A stretch of 64,000 nt of DNA from NCBI GenBank assembly GCA_944989445.1, contig CALYLW010000123.1, positions 1-64,000 on the forward strand, read 5' to 3'. Shown here in pieces: positions 10,824-24,071 of this stretch. The position numbers were made by a program, and so were the translations under genes. The DNA comes from Ampullaceana balthica (Eukaryota; Mollusca; Gastropoda; Lymnaeidae). The notes beneath the pieces were generated by a model. That model did not search any database and had not been told where the DNA came from. It saw nothing but the letters and a program-made list of their open reading frames with translations. Within the stretch, counting starts at the first letter, position 1. Each line of letters starts with the position of its first letter.

Positions 10824-12903
10824 GTTTAGAGAACACCTGTAGCAGATTTATATGGCTCTGATTATATTTTAACTAGAATTCCATATTAGTATTAGTCTTA
10901 TTTTACAACAGTAATAGTTACTAAATACAAAAGACAAATAAGTGGTTAATTTAACAAAAAATCTATCAGTCCAAATGTAAAAAAAATGTTATGTATCTTA
11001 AACAATAAATATATGAAACAATTAATGTTGATTAAAATTGAATATTGTTTTTAAAATCACATTGCTTATTAAAAGTTGTTATTATAAACACTTATTCTTC
11101 ATAGCTGTGTCTTATTACTGTTCAAATGAGGGCGTCAGCAATGTTTTGAAAAAAAATATATTAGTAAATTTAAGCGTCAAATACAAACAAAATGTTTCCC
11201 CGTACTCCTTATTCACTACCTGCTGCTATACACCCAACAAGATTAATTAAAACCATTCACCTACGTGACAATAAACATTGTATCTAAAATATAAAAGTAT
11301 CATGTTCTTCCAGTATTATGCGACACATAAGTGTTTTTTAAGGTTGTAAGGAGTGTAGCAAGATTATAATAACCAAAGGAAAAATGTCAAAGTAATATTA
11401 ATAATTATTAGACATAAAGTGGACGAGATATTTTGACATTATTAGAGTCAGCCTCTTTTAAAGGTGCGCATTAAGAAATTATAAATTGATTGAGCCTTCA
11501 CCTCAACATAGACATTTGATTAATAAGATAAATAAATATCTTTTAAAAAGTATTTTTGCTACACGAAAATCATAGAAACAGTGTCCCCCTTACAAACAAA
11601 TTTTAAGAAGAACAGAAAAAAGAAGGAAATAAGAATTTGGGACAAGGGGTGATTGTAAACCTTCCAGTGTTCCCATATATTTTTTTTAAGTTAATAATTT
11701 TATATGACTATGTTTATTCAATTCGTACTTTCGAGACTGTGAAGACTGGACTTTTCACTTAATTGTAAGGGTAGGATTTTGAGTTTTAATATAGAGTTTT
11801 AGGTCTGTGATATCTGAGTCTTTGTTTAGCTTTAATAAGATAAATGTGACAATAGTGTGATTTGTTTGGCTTTGCTGTAAATGTTTTATACAACAAACCA
11901 AGGTTCCGGGATGTCAAAAGAAAAAACAGGACCGACCATGTTTTTTAAAAGTCAAAAGCTCTCTAAAACTTAAGGGAAATGATAGAAAAAGGCATATTTT
12001 TTACGACACCCTGAATATGGTGTTTGAAATAACTATTTGAATCAAGAACGTATTTTAAGTATCCTGTTCATGTAGTTGTTATTTAATTATTTTTTTTTAA
12101 AAATACGTTAGCATCGAATCACGACGTTTAGGTAAACAACGACTAAATAAGACATTAGTGCTTACATGTTGTTACCTTCGCATACAACAGATTGCAAAAA
12201 TAAATAAATAATAATAATAATAAAAAAAAACAACTATGAAAGTTGGAAAAAGATTTTAAGTGTAAGTGTTTCTTTTTATTAACTGTACAGACATTTTAGG
12301 AAATAGTTGAGAATTCCATTCCTCACTGGTGGCTGTCCGAACATCTGTGACGTTAGAACCGTGTTAAAAGTGTCAGAGTACTCTCACTGTCGTGTTAAGT
12401 CGCGTTTTATCAGTGACAGAGAGGGACAGAGTGCTCAATGGAATGTTACAGGTTCAACATGTTCCAGTTATAAATAGTAGAAGTTTGTTTTACAGCAAGC
12501 TCATACTACCCGTCAGGGAAGTATTGTTTTAAGTCATACATTTTATCTAAGAGAAAAAAAAGGATTATTTGGTTGAAAATCACAGGCTGATAAAAATACA
12601 TTAATTCAAATTCAGTTGTAAAGCCCGCAATCAGAGAAATATATATCTGTAACAACAAGTATTTAAATAGTTCCATTTATGATTTAAAAAACAAGAAAAT
12701 CCGTTTCAGAATATTTGTAATGATGGCCTAAATGTAGCGTTTTCTTGCTCAGAGCTTGACTCGACTTGATAAACAAAAATAAAAGTAAATATTTCTGAGT
12801 GTGAATAAACATAAACTCAAAATACATATGACAAAAATTAAATTATTTTATCAAATGTTTTGGGAACGACAGTAGTCTAGACTTGGCTAAACAAATATTT
12901 ATC

Positions 12904-12962
12904 GTATCTTATCTTATCTGTTACAGACGCTACTTCTATACAGAAGATTATTGCGTCCTACG
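12904..12962 (-). mobile_element. SINE 3'-end fragment
   Basis: TATCTTATCTGTTACAGACG and following bases match the 3' tail region of the tRNA-derived SINE at 31.4 kb. Only about 60 bp is preserved. Confidence 0.55.
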
Positions 12963-13685
12963 CTTATCCATGGTTTGTGTAATGGAAGAAATTTCAAATA
13001 GACAACAGATGTCTGTTTTGTTATCATCGTTTAAGCTTTTCTTAAAAATAAATTGTTTTTTTAAAAATACTTTCAAAAGTAAAATAAAATGTTTAACTTT
13101 ATTTAATTGTAGTGTTTTGATTTCTCTTAGCATTGTAATGTCTCGACTTCATTTCGCTATTACATTTTACAATGGACTGTGATGAAATACACACAATCAA
13201 TATAAGATATTTTCCGTTATAATACCTTTAATTGCTGTCTAAGGTTTACATACAAATAACCCATATCATTGTTTCCTAATTTTAAATTATACTTTAGATT
13301 CGTAATCTTACCAATCATTTACTTTATCCTAATTTTTACGGCTGAATGCATATGTTTCATAGAAAAAGTTTTAATTGAAATAATAAAAAAATATGTTATT
13401 ACAATTCAACAACTGTATAAAATGACATGACTTTGTTGTATATATTTATTACATGTCTTGTTATTTTTTATAAGCAAATTAGTTTTAAAATATAATAAAT
13501 TATTATTGAAGACTAATTTTCATTATTTATACTTGAAATAAACTTCAGAGCAGAAACATCAGCCTCACGGTGTTTAAATTTATCTATATTATAAGAGTCT
13601 ATGTTAACTCATTGTTTATAAACGTTTATGGAGAAAACGCCCTTCAATTTCTACAAAGTAATCTCGATCATACCCATTAACTTAC

Positions 13686-14774
13686 CTTTATAAAACAGTC
13701 GTTTAGACTTAGGTTATGCCTCACGCTATTCCTCCATCCCTGCCCTTTGTTCTTGTAGAACGGATAATGTTTTTCAATCCAGTTATAGATAGAGCCAAGG
13801 TTGAGTCGCCTCTGCTCGGACTCCAGAATGGCCTTGGCGATGAGGGCGATGTACGACATGGTCGGCTTGGCGTCGCCCGACACCTCATCCTCCTTCCTCT
13901 CATCCGTGACGTCTTTGCTCGGGGACAGTTTCCCGTGGCACGCTTCAACGCCCTGGAGGTGGTCGCCTTCGCTTTTGATGTCGTCATACTTCGGAGAGGA
14001 CTGATCGGTGAGCCTCTCACACGCGGGGGCGGTGGTTATATTCGGAGATTTGATATCCAGTGGGTGGATACCGCGAGGGATGGATGGCGTCGTGGACGCG
14101 GATGTGTTCAGGGCTTTGTTGAAGTCTGCGTGCGATGTCACGGGCTCCAGCTTCACGCTGTTTTGTCCGTACATCGAGGCATCCTGCAGCCGTTTGCCGC
14201 TGTCGATACCCTGGTTGCTTTCGTCGTAGCCTGGGTGTGTCTGATGATGGTGGTGGTGGTGGTGATGGTGCTGCGGCGGCTGCTGCTGCTGCTGAGTCGG
14301 CGATGAGTGCTGCTGATGTTGGTGATGATGTAAGATGTTGGAGTTTCGGTCGTCGTGCGAATTTATCATTAGGTTCGTGTTGCCGCTATCGTAAGCGTGT
14401 GGAGACGCGTTAAGGGGAATAGATTCCTGCGGCTTTATGAGGAAGTTATCTTGCGGCCTCTGTACCATTCCGGCATTGTTGTAATCTGTTAAATCCATTT
14501 GACGATTGGGCATCTTGTAATAGTTGGTGTTGCTGAAATTGGACATAAATCCGGAATGGAAGAAAGATGGAGTTTCTGGGTACGCGGGTGCGTCGCGGCA
14601 GTTGTACCCCTGAACCTGCTGGATTCCAGGGGCGCCATAGTTGGAGTAACAGCCGGCTTCCGGTTCACCCGTGTACCCGGAATGATGAAGCTTGATTGCC
14701 CCCGTGTCGAATCCCGATGAAGATCCATAAATGGTGCCCGGGTAGGTTCCCGCATCGAAATGTGGTGATTGCAT
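13686..14774 (-). CDS. FoxQ2: FoxQ2-type forkhead transcription factor, exon 1
   Basis: Sequence-specific nuclear transcription factor. FoxQ2 genes are best known from apical/anterior patterning in invertebrate embryos (family knowledge). Exon 1 encodes 363 aa. The Met at 14774 is chosen because an in-frame TAA lies 19 codons upstream with no other Met between. A roughly 300-residue N-terminus rich in Ser, Asn, Tyr, Gln and His, including a nine-His run and Gln runs, precedes the forkhead domain, which starts at KPTMSYIALIAKAI (about residue 303). Helix 3 is WRNSVRHNLSLNDCFIK. The exon ends exactly there at a consensus donor, AAG-GTAAGT, and joins exon 2 (7516-7773) in phase 0, giving a 448-aa protein. 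Forkhead identity is certain; FoxQ2 assignment rests mainly on the helix 3/wing sequence. The long N-terminus is unusual, since many FoxQ2 proteins have the domain nearer the start. Confidence 0.92.
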
Positions 14775-17700
14775 GATTGTGACTCGTGTTTCGATCTCCA
14801 GCTTCGGGTATAAAATTTCACGAACTGTTTACCCTCGGCTGCTGTGTTCCGAATCCTGTGACGATTTCGTGAATAGAAACACACTTACACATTGAACAGA
14901 GCACGCTTAGTGTCAGTACTTAGTCGGTAAGTAAAGCCCCTCGACGGAACCTCCAAGATGATTACAGTTTTGAAAATAACACCAACATAAAACTAGTTTC
15001 CTGATACACACACAAAAATGAAACCGTCAAGTAGCCACAAGTTTATAAAACTGTTTTGAGATATCGAGGTCGGGAAAGAGGCACTAACATTGTCCGCTTG
15101 TTGTTTATCGCTTGGAGGTAAACTTTCGCGTCGTCCAAGGCCTGCGGTGGCCAAACCCCAAATGATGGTCTGCGTGACCGGGCGCAGTGGTTCAAACTCC
15201 GTGGCAAAACTAAAACTCAAAACAGGCGTATCATGGGTTACAAATACGAAAACAACCCGTTGTCTTAATCTTCGCCAACCACCCAGGGCTAGTTCCTAAA
15301 CTTGGCTGACACAGATTGGAGGGTCGGGAGGGATGACGTCGGAGGTGTCAGGGCACCGCTGATTGGTCGCCGTTAATCCCCGGAGGAATTGATTGGCCGA
15401 TACCTGCAGGTTTATCACACGTGGGGGTGGGGCCTAGAACTGGATCCCTGCTAGGTGATTTCGGTCCGTTGAAGAATTCAGACGTGTCTGATAGTGCTGT
15501 CTGGACAGATTTCAAATTAGACCAGCGACTTAGATGGCGAATCAATGCAGCCATCAAACTTAAAATTGAAAGTAAAGAAATCACCGTTGACTTCGCAGAC
15601 GGCAAGAAGACAGTGAAGAAAAAATTGGCTCCATTTTTTAAAGAGTGGTAGGGCTCCCTCCTTTGAAGCCAGTAGGACGATTTTTTTTCCTTTCCCCTTT
15701 CGTTTCCTTCCCGGCAAAAACTTTTGAGGCGTTGTTTTGGTAACACAAACTTGAAAGTTTCCCGTAACTTACTCATTAGCGTACATTAACTGGTTTATTA
15801 ATTCAATGGAAAAGCACGGACCCGTGGCTTCTTTGGGAGCAATGACTATTTTGGTGGAATATGCGCGCATATGAATATGATGATACCCGTAAAACTCTTT
15901 TCCTTCATTTCGTTTGAGAATTTTCTACAAGTGTGAATTTCTTTCGACGTTTGGCTTAAATAATTTAAAATAAATTAGGTAAATCAAGTGAGTAACACAC
16001 ATTTATAAGAAAAAAATATTAAAAAATAATAATTCTCTTAGATGTTAGATATGTGTTCTCAATGTTATTTGATCATATATGCCCTATTGTTGACGATTTA
16101 ATTTCGTTTATATTTTATTTGTGCACAAAATATACTTTATAAGCTGAAAATGTTTGTCTTGGCAGGTGTTTATAGTTGCTTACTAAATGAGAGCTATATC
16201 TGATAGATACTTATTTTTAAAATAGTTTAGTGATATTAAAAAATAATGATTCCACTAACACCACTAACGCTAGAATATTATTCTTAAAAATACATTTAAT
16301 TTTTAAGTCAGTTTAATGGATACAGAATGACAAAATCATTTTTTATAAACATAGTTTTATAAAATTTATCGGCAATAAATTGCTTCAAATTAAGTTACTA
16401 TGATTTGTGAGACAGAGATAAAGAAAAACTGGTAACATTTTGCCGCTTTTTATTAAACATGCCTTAGAGATAATAGCTGAACATGCCTCATATTTATCAA
16501 AATGTTCTAGCTGTTCAAAAACTATTTCAATAGTTTAAATTCAAAAATTGATATTTTAAAGACTTTTAAAAATGAAATAGCCAACTACGCTGTCAAAATT
16601 TTTTTTGTAATCGCAGACTGAGTTAAAACGTTACCACATGAAATTGCCAAACACCGTTAATCGTGTTAACAATTTAAAATATTTGAACCATTGTGAATTC
16701 TACATCTAAAAGAAAAAGATATAAGGCCAAATATTTCGAAAAGTCAGTTCACAGTTTAGTTTCCTCTCTAATTATTATATGTCGAATTGGATAATCAAAG
16801 GGAGAAGGGGAGGAAGAAAATAAAAATTTTATATACGAAACATTTGTTTGGATATAATTAAAATTCATTTATCTATCAAAATTCGCGTTCTATTTAAACG
16901 AAATTTCCAACGCCCTCAATAGTAACGCATGCGTTTGGGCGCCGTTAATAAAACTCAGCTATAATATTTCTAATTATGCATAATGGGCAATCCTTCTGAA
17001 TAAACGGTAACGACATGTACGACAGTGGTTTCTATGTACATGAGTTTACCACTAGCCAACGCTTTAAGAAATGTTTTTTTTTCACGTCAGTACTTATAAC
17101 AACAAGAATGTCGCCAAATTTTAGAACACACGACACACGCGACAAAGACCGCTGGTGATAGAGAGCATGAAAAGCCTTTTTGCCTTATAAACTTTACTGG
17201 CGATACTAACACAAAGTCTGCACGGTCCTCTTAAAACTATTGCTACACTTCTTTAGGTCTAAAAAGTTATGTTTGCAGAGCACTAAAACATCATGTTGGT
17301 AAAAGTATATTTAGATTGAAAAAAAACCCCACAGCAAATATTAAAGAAAATATTTTAAAATGTCATAAGAGTGTCTTTGAAAAGGACCACAGAGATTAGG
17401 ATCAGTCCTGCAACATTAATTGATTGTTTATGTTTCCAAACGAAATTAGTCACGGATACGTAAATAAATATGTTATATAAGGTTAAGAAGTAAATAATAC
17501 TATTTAGAGCAAACTGAAATCGGACACCAAGTGACTTGGAAAAAAATCTTTTATATTTATGATCTTTGTAACTAGATTTAAAGACTAACTGTTGTATCCA
17601 GGAATTAACTTGCAATTATTTAGAGTAATAAACATTTAAATAAAAACAGCAAAGCGAACAAACAAACAAAATTATTTAAACAAATTGTAAAATTTAAAAA

Positions 17701-17891
17701 AAATCTAATCAATAGATAAACATAATGATACGAAAACAAACAAACAAACATACACACACACACACACCATAAATAAAATCTCTATACTGTATGTTTGTTA
17801 GTAATTCCGCATATGTTATGAAATACTTGCATTATTATAAATTGCTTTACAGGCATGATGAATGCATGCATGCTTATCAAATAACTTAAAG
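14775..17891. other. FoxQ2 upstream region
   Basis: Presumptive 5' UTR, promoter and proximal upstream DNA of the minus-strand FoxQ2 gene. The first kilobase (about 14.8-15.8 kb) is clearly less AT-rich than its surroundings and contains no recognisable repeat. I found no TATA box at a convincing distance. Beyond 15.8 kb the DNA returns to AT-rich composition with no identified gene. Confidence 0.5.
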
Positions 17892-18208
17892 CAGGGGTCG
17901 GTAAACCATGGCTCGCGAGCCAGATGTGGCTCTATTGATGGGTGCATCTGCTCTCAGACAAATGTTCGATTATAATTTTTAAAAAAAAGTTTATTAAGAC
18001 TCCTTTGATATACATATTAATTGCGTATTAAAAAACAGCATAAAAATATCAGGGACATAATTATTGTACTTTTAGTGTTGAAATTATAAAAATTGCACGT
18101 GTTTTTTTGAATTTTTGATTTTAAACATAATGTATGTGTCTTACATAATTACTTTCAAAATATGTGATGTTTATGGGTGTCTCAGACAAAAAGTTTCCCG
18201 ACCCCCTG
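17892..18208. mobile_element. hAT-type MITE (CAGGGGTCGG family) with perfect 8-bp TSD
   Basis: A 317-bp element. It begins CAGGGGTCGGTAAACC and ends (inverted) CAGGGGGTCGGGAAAC. Perfect target duplications ACTTAAAG flank it at 17884-17891 and 18209-18216. It is non-coding. Related, broken copies lie at 36383-36475 and 36840-37020. Confidence 0.92.
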
Positions 18209-20536
18209 ACTTAAAGGATGGCAAGTTTCACTAATGCCACTACTCGTGTTAACATTTCCTTAGAAAGCATCGGTTCAGTGAACGAACTGATCAGCTTTAC
18301 ATGATTATCACAACCCATCTTACCTTATATATTATTGTGATGTATAATGTTCAAATACTGTTTCTCGATTGTGAACTTTTCACTTGTTTTCGTTCAATAC
18401 AGATGAGTCTGAACTCTTATTTTCACATTACATCACCTCTTGAATTATAAACGTTCCCAATAATTATATTGTGTCATTTCCTTTTTGAATTGTAACTTTC
18501 AAAATATCATATCAACTCAAATTCCTTCAAGTGTAGACTAGCGATTAAAAATTATATATCATGACTTTTGAACTTGTATTGAATTGGAAATTTCTACAAC
18601 TGTATCATTTGGTTCCTTATATAATCGTATTTCAATTGTATCATAAACTAATAAGACTGGAAAATAAAAACTACCAGCTGGTGCGAATCATATAATTATC
18701 TGTGTTTCTATGGGAATAAAAATTTACGATTGGTGGAAAACACCCCCCCCCCTTTTCCACCTGAAAATTGTGTATCCCGTTGAAAACTTTCCGTCTGTCC
18801 ACCCATCCCATCCCATGCTTGCTTTTATTAAGGCATTTATATTGACAAATTTGAAAACTGTAAAAGTCTTAAAAATAAAGTTTAAAAAAATTCCCATTGA
18901 TACGTTGAAAAGTACTTATATCATGAGTTTAAATGATAAACTAATATCTGATTTGGAACTAGCTAATAACTTTAATGTTTAAAAAATAATGACACACATT
19001 TTTAAATGAATAAATTAAAGATCAGGGGGTTACTTTCTTTTAAAGTTCAATGTTCTCTTTACTTTATAATTTTATCTAAACACGAACATAAGTATTTTAA
19101 AAACAATATACAAACATTAAATGAACAAAAACGTATGGTAAATGTTAATTAAAAAAAAACAATTGATTATCGTAAGAACATTTAAATTTTGATATACATT
19201 TATAAATGGATTGCCTATAAGGTAAATTTATGAAGAAATGTGAAGAAAAAAAAACTTTTTTTAAAAATACTTCCACAACAGTAAAGTAATATATTATCCT
19301 AATGCAAACATACGACACATTTTTCCTAATAGCGAAAGATGTTTTAGCCATCAAATAGACTGTATTTATGCGTAAATAATATTTTTAAAAAGGTTAATAA
19401 TTAATACTAAAAATAGAATCCTATATAATAAAAGGCTATGTTCATTGATCTGTCTGGTCATCGATAGCGATTGGACCCTCAAACACATATGACTCCTACA
19501 GCCAATCATATTGAAAACATTTACGTGGACGTTCAAAACGAGTTATTTTTGGTGCAGTATTTCTTCCAAGACTTTATTTTAAGTTATGCGCGTTGGGATT
19601 TATAGTCAAAAGCTCTGTTTTTACGAGTTATTAATTTTAACTAAGATGAATAGTATTTTTGACGTGATGCACATGTATGCCGGTCGAGACGGCTGTTGGA
19701 GGGGAGTTACAACATGCCACCGAACGGTGGCGTAACGTCCTTGGACGGGCTTTGTTGCTCGTAAAATAATAATTTATTAAAATGTGTATAATGTAAAACA
19801 TACACTTGTTATATTTCTCGTATTGGCGCCAGAGGAAATACGTAAAAGCAACATAAGGGTTTTGGTGTGCTTATATTTCTTTATATTTGGAACTTTTAAT
19901 TATTGAAGTTATAAATATGATATTTAAGAAACGGTGTTAAATATTTAAATAGCTGAAAGTCAAAATAAATGTGGGGTGGCGTACCAAAAAGGCCTAGAAA
20001 TAACTGCGGCTCTTTTAAATATTAAAATGTTACTTAAATGCACAGCTTTGTTAAGTGAGAGTTTTCATTCATGGAAAGCCTTTTAATAAACACCGCTTTT
20101 TTTCGAGTTATTATTTCAAGCCGCCATTGTCTTGGGTTTTATTTTATTTATTTATGTTATTTTTATTGGGCAATCATAAATATAAATTTTTATCGATACT
20201 TTCTAAATTCTAGATATTTTAAGTATCTAGATGATGCAATAAATATGCAAAGTTAACACACAAAAAAGGGTATCGAGTCCAAGAGATACCGAGGGCAATT
20301 CACGCTCTATCTATCTTCTGACAATCTTAAAATGTGTTTGGTAAAGAAAATTAGCTACAAAAATATTTGAAAAATTTAGTTTTAACAAATTTTAATGTAT
20401 TACGCGTTCGGCTGCCTTCAATTTGAATTCTAGGGCTACTACAATGCGGCCCTGAAAGTCTGCATAGAATTTCTTTTCACAAAGCATTTAAGAATTTTTA
20501 AATATATCAGAAGTTATCTATAAAATATTATTATAT
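18209..20536. other. AT-rich DNA with Helitron-related remnants
   Basis: No gene is recognised. A segment at about 19425-19760 begins like other non-autonomous Helitrons here (TATAATAAAAGGC) and includes GAGTTATTTTTGGTGCAGTA and GGGATTTATAGTCAAAAGC, which are shared with the Helitron and tandem-repeat families elsewhere in the window. Confidence 0.4.
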
Positions 20537-20785
20537 ACTAGCGTATCACCCGTCAAAAATGACGGAAGTTTTCAAAATAAATGCATATCAGATTAAAAAA
20601 ATAACGTAATACAGAACTTTCATTTATTTTATTTATTTTTTCTTGATTCATTTATTATCATATTGAACAATTTTATGCGGAACGTTCGAAAAGAGTTATA
20701 TTTGGTGCAGTAATTTTTGGAGCGCACTAATGAACAAATTCGCATTACATCAAAGAAGCATTACATCCATTTCGGGAATTACGTA
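20537..20785 (-). mobile_element. non-autonomous Helitron fragment
   Basis: It starts with the inverted Helitron 3' end ACTAGCGTATCACCCGTC plus the GACGG hairpin partner. The family body follows (GGAACGTTCGAAAAGAGTTA, TTGGTGCAGTAATTT). The distal part is diverged after about 20730. Confidence 0.7.
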
Positions 20786-22974
20786 TGTTGATATTTTAGA
20801 TTAAGATTAAAACAATTTCACTCTAGATGAGCTTTCAGGTGCAACATCCCGATATGAATCCTTTGAACAAAATAGCCTTTAACACCTTCCCCTCCCCCCT
20901 CCAAAATCATCGCGTAGCAATACCGCCAATTATATAAAAAATGAAATAAATATTTCAATCCAAGCCAAACGATGAACTATCGTTGTTTTTGGTCGAAAGG
21001 GCATTACTGGGACAGTCTATCTATAATAATTCATATACCCCTGAAGTCGCATGAGCAATACCTTACGTAAAGTCGAAGATCTCATGACAAGTTTCCTGAT
21101 ACTTTTTATCCGAGAAACAGTGAGCTGTTCATTATGTCATGTCCGAAGTCTTTAGTTATATTGCTGATACCTTAGCAAACATACTGGAAAAACCAAAGCG
21201 CATTGATAGTTATTTTAAATGACATCAACTTCAGCATGTCCCCCGTGCAACCCACGAATGTTGACGTCTCCGTGTCGGGTGACCAGTGTCTCCCCCAAAT
21301 CGTCAATTGACCTCTATCGGTTACTCAACGTTTGGACCAACTGTCATTAGCTGCGATAATGTACTGAACTAAAGTTTAAACAAGACCGGTCCACTATCAG
21401 CTGTCAACCCCCCCCCCAACCCCACCCCACCCTACACCCCCGCCTCAACGCACCCTGCCCTTGAGGTAGTCGAAGCAGAAGGCCCTATAGGTTCTTACTT
21501 GCTTTTCATTACTAGTAAGTATGTCCTCAATAGGAAAGTTGTAAGTTGAACACAATGAGGAAGACACTGAATTATTTGTGAGGTGCTTAAACTTAACAAG
21601 GGTCCAAACGAAAGATTAGTGGATAAATAATAGATTATACAGACAAAGATAAATACACATTCGTTTCTTACTGATACGTTTTATATAATATATATTTTTA
21701 GATATAATGGATAATAATGGATAATAATAATAATAATAATAATAATAATAGTAATAATTAAACTGATAATACTGATAATAATAAGAATACGAAACCCGAG
21801 GAAAAATACTTGTTTAAAGAGTATAAATATTTTCCGTTTTTCTTTTTTTTTGGTTTTGTTTTTAATTTTTCTGTTAAAGTAATACGATTTTAGATATTTT
21901 GGTTTAAACAAATAATTATTATAATTAAAAAACGAAAACAATCTTGTTGATGTCTTGTTTAAAATGAAACGTAACTTAACTTCTGTACAGGGACAGTTTT
22001 GTTTCCTTCAATCATAACGAAGTCGACGTGCATAATTCGAGATTCAATAAATTCTCATAACAATATAAATATAATCTTAACCTCCCTCTCAAACATTGGG
22101 CAAATGGAGTTTTCCAAGGATTAATCTTTTCTTTTGTTACAGCATAGATAGAACATCGCGAACACATGTAGTTGCAACGTTGAAATTATTTACATGCTGC
22201 AAAGGGTAACGCTTTGCATCACTTTGTGTAGATTTGACCAACAAATGTTGCAGAACCAGTCAGCGGCAAGCTAATGCAATCGGGTTCTGAATTTAAAACT
22301 AGCATAGCCTCATAAATAATTAGAAAGTGCATCCGACGTTATTAACCATCGAAGTGGACACATTTGACCACAAGCGATGGCAAACAGACGGCAACCTGAT
22401 GATAACCGACCACTTCCTTATTTTAAGTTATAAAGTTACTCTGACCGATTCATTTCTGACATTGACCCAAAAAGCGGTCATCCGTGCCAACCTGCAAATA
22501 TTGATCTCCAGGCGCGTGGAGAAAGTTGGATTAAGCCAGCTTAATAACACCCGTGGTGATTAAAATGACCACTAATCTCTTAAACCCGGCACCCTACTAC
22601 GACCCCCTCTCCCGCAGCAGCCCACACCCCACGTTCTGTTCCCTTACATCAACACGCGCCCCATATCACCCCCTTTGTTTTCTCGCGACGGACACGTGGA
22701 TGTGTAATGTTGGCGCAGATAGTGAGCGGGTTTCTCTTTGATTTGCCAGTGTGAACATTTCCTTTCATTGCACGGTCAGCTGCGATTGGCTCAGGGAAAT
22801 GTAGACCGGTGGCCGTCAGACAAGGGTCGATAACAAGATAGCGTTGAATCTTTATGGTCACTCACTCATTGTTTAGGTCAAATAAATTTAAATGTTTAAA
22901 ATAGTTTATTCTTTTACCACATGCTTTGATATAACGTTCATCTCTTTTAAATTATTATTTTTTTTATTGATAAG
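20786..22974. other. non-repetitive intergenic DNA with less AT-rich blocks
   Basis: Blocks at about 20.83-21.5 kb and 22.2-22.86 kb are visibly less AT-rich and match none of the repeat families in the window. A C-rich run lies at 21408-21450 and an (ATA)n run at about 21718-21752. A small plus-strand frame at 22327-22563 has no recognisable domain. The position, 6-8 kb upstream of FoxQ2, allows a regulatory role, but nothing proves it. Confidence 0.35.
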
Positions 22975-22979
22975 TACAT

Positions 22980-23145
22980 TGCAGTCTGACCTCGCTAAAT
23001 AGAACTCAAAGGGACACGAAAAAGAATCGACTTACGGAGTTTTCAAGTTAGGGAAAATGGCGTAATAGCCACGGGACCTAACAAGTAATTCGATATAGGG
23101 AGGTTTTCGACTTAGGGAGGTTCGACTTAGTGAGGTCCGTTCAAT
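22980..23145. mobile_element. possible pogo/Tigger-like terminal fragment
   Basis: The sequence includes GACCTCGCTAAATAGAAC, then a cluster of similar phrases (CGACTTAGGGAGGTTCGACT and TAGTGAGGTCC). This resembles the TIR style of pogo/Tigger-like mariner-family elements. No matching second end was found. Confidence 0.35.
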
Positions 23146-24071
23146 TTTTATGAACAAGGCCAATCCCAAAGCTTTTCAAAATTAAACCAAGGTCAATCGT
23201 CATCTTCGTTGTCGTTTTTAAAATAATTTTTTTTCTAAGTTCGAATATTGGTGCTAATTGTGGTGGAACAAATACTGCAACATTGATAGGAATTTCATAA
23301 GTATAAATCTAGATTCAGATACCTTCGTTTGCAGCCAATAAAAATCATTTAAAAAAATTTCACCTAAAATAATAGAGAAACAAATGGTAATGATAGGCAT
23401 TACGATTACCGTTAGTACTGACTAGAATCAGTAGAGGTTTCATTCGCTAAGCTCTACTTCGATAAAATATATCACTTGTAAGACTATAAGGCACGGGGCA
23501 TATTTTGACGTAATAGCTCCGACTCCAATAACTTGTCTGGATTTTTACATAGATACTTTTCGACTGGGAATTATTTGCGTTGTTGAAAAAACAGATACAT
23601 TTTAATATCAACAACATGAAATTTTGATATCTGTTTTCAGGGTTTTATATCTGCTTTTACTCAAATACTTTTTAAACCAATATTCTATTCTTATCTATTC
23701 TCAGTAAAGTTTCTTTTAAATTCAGAGATAAAATAATAATTCCTCCTTACAAACCTTCCTTTACGCCACGCCTAACATGAAATCCCAATCTCCGCCAAGC
23801 TATAGTTACGCCCCTATTTTATATTATTACGTGCTATTTAAAGGTATCGGAAGTTTTAGCGACGCTGTATTGTTATTGTATTTCGAATTGGTCCATTCCA
23901 GAGTTGTGCAAACTTAAGCTTACAAAAAAATACACCTGCGTTTACCAAATTAAATTATATTTGTTTGAAATTATCTTTAATAAAAATTTGATGATGTTTA
24001 ATTATAAATGAAAAGCCTGCTTTATTTTGGTTATTTTTTAATTTTATAAATTTTTATTTTTCTTCAAATCA

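Larger units (their letters stand above)
7774..13685 (-). other. FoxQ2 intron 1 (5.9 kb)
   Basis: It is bounded by donor AAG-GTAAGT at 13685 and acceptor TGCAG at 7774 on the minus strand. Besides a composite Helitron (about 7929-8471), a hAT MITE (10527-10823) and a SINE 3' fragment (about 12904-12962), it is AT-rich DNA without recognisable coding sequence. Short frames within it are composition artefacts. Confidence 0.8.

Noticed and set aside
13716..14413. Several plus- and minus-strand frames inside FoxQ2 exon 1
   Set aside because: Shadows of the forkhead coding exon; the Arg/Val/Leu/Cys-rich composition reflects the triplet bias of the real frame.
15421..15651. 76-codon frame (plus) and overlapping minus frames
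   Set aside because: No recognisable domain, frames open on both strands, located in FoxQ2 upstream DNA; composition alone explains them.
22327..22563. 78-codon plus-strand frame
   Set aside because: No domain recognised and no splice or promoter context; kept only as part of an unexplained block.
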